Assembly (NCBI GenBank): GCA_900074885.1
Contig: FJUW01000024.1
Span: 496,001 to 560,000, forward strand
Origin: Rhynchosporium graminicola
Taxonomy: Eukaryota > Ascomycota > Leotiomycetes > Helotiales > Ploettnerulaceae
Reading direction: 5' to 3'
DNA length: 64,000 nucleotides
Shown: positions 59,985 through 64,000 of the stretch, piece after piece
Position numbering within the stretch: position 1 is the first letter of the stretch
Layout of the letters: each line of letters starts with the position of its first letter
Translations under genes and position numbers: made by a program
Notes under the pieces: generated by a model
The model's database searches: none
Told to the model about the DNA's origin: nothing
What the model saw: the letters and a program-made list of their open reading frames with translations, nothing else

Positions 59985-60967
59985 GGGTTTCACAGATCTA
60001 TAACGCTAACTCCTATAGTGCTTTTACTAGTTCCTACCGGTACTCTTTCGGCGGCGTATTATATATATTACCTATAATATATTTGCGCTTTCCTTAAGAT
60101 AAAGTATAATAATACTCCTATTTTAGAACTCTTATACTTATTTAATAAGCTTAACTCTAAGCTTTATAAGTATTATTTAGCGTTAAAGAGTAGTTATAAG
60201 TATATAAGTTACTTAAATATAAATATAATTATATATACTAACGCGTTATAATTACTTAACTATATTAATATAGAGTATACTATTTTATCTAGTTTACTTC
60301 CTAGTAGCGAAACTAAAGACACGGAGCTAAATCGGAGTAGTATTATAGCTACTTATAAGGCTATTAATCAGATCTATTATCTCGCGAAATCTACTACTCT
60401 TATTACTATATTAGAGATTACTACTATATAATTAGTAGAGACTTAGGCTTTAAGGTATTCTATAGAGAAAGTATTTAAGGAGTTAGAGTTTATTAAGGTA
60501 ATAAGTTGCGATCTTAAACCCTTAGATACTAGTATAATACTAACGCGATATAAGATTTAGATCTTCTGATAATCGATTCGGCGAAATCTAAGTTAATAGC
60601 CGAAATAGTATTAAAGTAGATAAAAGAATTAAATAGTATTATATAGGAATTTACGAAGAAAGCTATATTTAAAGCTACGATATCTAACGCTAAGGGAAAG
60701 AGGAATTTACTTTCTAGTTCAGAGATAGCGTTAGATCTAGATACTCTTAGACCCTCTCTAAAGAAGAAAGCCTATAGGATTAGTTATTATACTTAGTCTA
60801 CTACTAAAGCTATATTAGTAGATTTAAGTAAGGAGTTAGATAAAGTAGTTCTAGTTCTAGATATTCTAGATTTACTAGAAGCTCCGGAGAACTTAAGAGA
60901 GAAAGCTAATAAAGTAGAAGTAGTTAAAGAAATAGAGTTTTAGATATAGTATTATTATAGAGTATAA
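59985..60967 (+). pseudogene. Decayed antisense gene of A4
   Basis: Collinear copy of the antisense frame of A1, again 983 bp from first supported codon to stop, so no indel separates the copies. The frame must also be joined across the same 53-nt segment. The TACTAAC branch site is intact, but the G at the intron's first position and the last G of the acceptor are A here, so splicing would fail in this copy. Internal stops are almost all TAA or TAG. The C-terminal third (about 60560-60945) reads as a long Leu/Lys/Glu-rich helical region. Function unknown. Confidence 0.58.
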
Positions 60968-63900
60968 TCAGGGGATTATTCTTAATAATAAATTCTAATA
61001 CTAATAACTATAATAGCTTATTATCCTCTAAGTAACTATAGTTATCTATTCCGTTTTCTTAAGCTTTAATCTACTAATCTAGTTTACGCGGAAGTCTAAG
61101 TTTACTTAAGTTAGTAGCGTAAAAGTCTTTAAGCTTATATAGAGTACCTATTAGGTTAGAAGCGTTATACTAAGTTAGGTCCGGGTTATAGCTTAGCTAA
61201 CTAACTTAATACTTCAGATTACCTCTTAAAAGCTATATAGTAAGTATATCTTATAACTCTTACTTTTCTTAAGTAGTAATAACCTCCGGGAGTAGGTTTA
61301 GTAACTTCTAGCTTAGTAATAAGTCGTCCGAGTCCTTAAAGAGTAATTTAAAAGTAAATATATTATATATAAAAGATCCTAGGAGTAAATCTAGCTTATA
61401 AGAGTATCTGATCTTAGCTAAGACCTAGTATAGTCTTACCTAGAGACTAGATAGCTTCTTACTTAGCTAGTAATTCTTAAGGTTCCTTATAAAGAGAAAT
61501 ATTTTATCTCTAACTTCCTAGTTAATATCGCGCTGTTTCAGGTTAGTTATAGCGCTTATCTTATACTAAGTAGCTAATATATTAGCTTTTATAACCTCGA
61601 TAGCAGATTTAGTACATTTAGCTAGGGATTTAGTATTAGTATAATTAAGCTTCTCTTACGGTATCGATCCGGTAAGTTACTTCTAGTCCTAGCTATTCTA
61701 TAATAATATACTATATTTAAAAGTATATAGCGCTATACCGATAGAGTCGTAAGGTAAGGTTACTTAGGTATAGTTTATTATTAGTAGTAGTTCGCCCTAG
61801 TTACTCTAGTAGTAATTAACGAAAAGTCTAAAGTATTAGTTAATATACTAATTCATAATCTCTATTTATCTATTAGTTTATTAGTAGAAAGAGGTAAAGA
61901 GCTTAACCTTAACTCTAATTATATAGTAAAACTCTTACTAGAAAAATAAGACTAACTAAGCTCCTTAGTTAGATATAATTAACTTAAGAGTATATCCGAA
62001 ACGATATATCTATTAGATAAATAATATTACTATCCCGCGGGTATCGATATTATAATAGTATAGAATTAATATAGAGTCCTTCCTTAAGCGATCGATAAAT
62101 ACTAATATCCTATTAAATCCTTAGTTATTAAGTAGGAAGTCCTTAAAATCTATAGCTAAGTGCTATATAGAGTAGCTAAGTACTAGTAATAGGTATAAGA
62201 ATCCTTACTATTTTATTTACTTCGGATAAGAATACTAATAAGGGTAGCAATTATAAGTATACCGTTTTATATCCGATATAAGTCCTTTCTAGTAATAATA
62301 AGTAGAAATTATTTCAGCGGTCTTACGAGTATTTAGATAAGTAGAGGAAACTTAATCGTAGACTTCGCTAATTAAACAGGTATATAGCGGAGTATAGCGT
62401 TATACGTATAGATAACTATTATAAAGTAGTAAACTATTATTAATAGTATAGCTATCTCCTAATATATTCCGTTTATTAGAGAATAATTCTTAGTTAAATT
62501 AGTATAGTTTCTCGATTAAATTAAAAGAGTTATATACGAGTTCTAGTAGCGTATTAGTCCCTAGTAATATTAGGTATATATAACTGATTTAATCGATATA
62601 ATACTCAGCTAGTTCCGTATTAATCCTAAGGTCTAAGTAATCTAGAGGTAATAAAACCTGAGATCTACTATCCTATTTCTATTATTCCTATATCCTTAGA
62701 TCTTATTCCCTATAGCTAAGGATATTAGCTTTAGCGTTATCTTTACTAAGCGTATATATAATTTAAAAGTTAAATTCGGAAAGGAATTCTATCTATCTAG
62801 CTTACTTACTAGTTAAGACCTTAGTAGTTATAAAGTATTCTAAGGATCGATAATCCGTATATACGCTAGTATAGTATTATAGAAATATAAGTTCCGGTCT
62901 CTATTTCCGGAAAGACTTAATAATAGTATATAGCTCCTTATTATAGATCTCCTAGTTTAGTTTATATCTATTAAGAATATAAGAATAGAATCTAATTAGA
63001 TACTACTAGTTATCTTTATATAATTAGGAGATAACTCTAGCTATTATACTATTAGAAGTATTAGTTTCTAGTTTAGTTTATAATTCAGAGTCGAAATAGT
63101 ATAGTTTCTATACTAATAGTAGCTATTAATATAAATCGTCGAAAGACTTCTTATAATTATTAGTGAAATTCTATAGTACTATAGGCCGAGTAAGCACTAA
63201 GAGAGGTTTAGTAATAAGGCCGAAATTCCGAATAAATTAATAGTAGAACTTATAGAATCCTAAGAAGGATTTCATAATTATTACTATTTTAAGGTACTTC
63301 TAGTCTACTAATAGTATTACCTTCTCGGGATCTGGCTCGATTCCGTTAATAATAATAATATATCTGAGGTATTTAGTCCGAGTAATATAGAATTCGCTTT
63401 TCTTAATATCTACTTAAAGTCTAGTATCTATTAAGCGTTATAATACTAATTTAATATATTCTTTATATTCCTAAAGCGTTTCCGAGTATATAAGAATATT
63501 ATCTAAGTAAGCTATATAGAAATTATCTAAGTAGTCTAATAGTATATTATTTATATATCGCTAGTATATACTAAGTCTATTATAGAGCTTAAAAGGTAAT
63601 ACTTTATATTTATAAGATCTGAAGCGAGTTTAGAAAGTAATATACTCTTCTGATTCGGAGTCTATATAGATAAGATTAAATACTACTCGGATATCTAGTT
63701 TAGTAAAGATTACTACTTTAGATATATAAGTTAAGAGCTTATCGATCCTAGGTATTAGGTAAGAATCCTTTCGAGTGATTATATTAAGCTTACGATAGTT
63801 AATATAGAAGCGTAATCCTCTATTAGCCTTTTTAATAAATAGTATAAGTAATATAAAAGGACTTTAGCTAGATTCGATAAATCTCTTATCTAAGTTCTCT

Positions 63901-64000
63901 ATAAGATACTCTTTAGTCACTTATAATTCGTCTATAGATTACTAATATAAGAGCGAATATACATTAAGTAATAGTTCTTCTAAAATAATTTTATAATTAT

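Larger units (their letters stand above)
59397..64000 (-). mobile_element. Gypsy family A element A4, 3' part, runs off the window
   Basis: A minus-oriented 3' LTR (59397-59664, 268 bp), inverted polypurine tract (a run of C at 59668-59676), the non-pol interval with the antisense frame, integrase C-terminal region, integrase, RNase H and RT with its box at 63498-63509 (Tyr-Leu-Asp-Asn). It is collinear with A1 but lacks the 525-bp duplication, which supports that duplication being specific to A1 or to its assembly. The 5' part and the other target repeat are outside. Confidence 0.92.

Noticed and set aside
1..64000. tRNA, rRNA, CRISPR arrays
   Set aside because: None recognised by eye; short direct repeats found are microsatellites or LTR parts.

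Overview
The window looks like a piece of a filamentous ascomycete (Pezizomycotina-type) nuclear genome with two compartments. Most of it is very AT-rich, transposon-derived DNA in which CpA and TpG are almost absent and TpA is everywhere, the mark of repeat-induced point mutation (RIP). The rest is DNA of ordinary base composition with short spliceosomal introns, ankyrin and NmrA-type proteins and no operon structure. Species cannot be read from the sequence.

Layout. 1-30.2 kb: nested LTR retrotransposons. Two Ty1/copia remnants (copia-1, split by later insertions, and copia-2), three minus-oriented Ty3/gypsy elements of one family (B1, B2, B3), a gag-bearing element without pol (family C), and two solo LTRs of gypsy family A. 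30.2-30.7 kb: a foldback or MITE-like element with 39-bp subterminal repeats. 30.96-32.36 kb: a small island of normal composition without a recognisable gene. 32.36-43.21 kb: a pogo/Fot1-like DNA transposon with 83-bp terminal inverted repeats, split by a complete family A gypsy element (A1, 8.3 kb, TSD CTAAG). 43.2-53.3 kb: the gene island. 53.3-64 kb: a further nest (A2, then A3 inside A2, then C1 inside A3, then A4 inside C1, running off the end).

Genes. Three genes are well supported. An NmrA-like NAD(P)-binding protein (+) converges on a NAP/SET-family histone chaperone (-, two exons), which is divergent from a type I L-asparaginase with C-terminal ankyrin repeats (+, two exons). They are housekeeping or regulatory types and do not form an obvious pathway. 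The two normal-composition islands were probably one stretch until the pogo element inserted at a TA.

Most interesting observation: both gypsy families carry a decayed reading frame antisense to pol, placed between the end of pol and the 3' LTR. In family B it has 183 codons plus stop in both B1 and B2, with identical start and stop phase. In family A (A1 and A4) it is 983 bp in both copies. In A1 it is restored to one phase by removing a 53-nt intron with GTAAGT donor, TACTAAC branch site and TAG acceptor, and a TATATAAAGG box lies upstream in both copies. This suggests intron-bearing antisense accessory genes in these retroelements. Their function is unknown.

Other notable items are a 25-bp-arm perfect hairpin downstream of the asparaginase gene, a 525-bp tandem duplication abutting the only N, a young-looking unmutated LTR inside a RIPped element, and loss of a catalytic Asp in all seven reverse transcriptase copies read.
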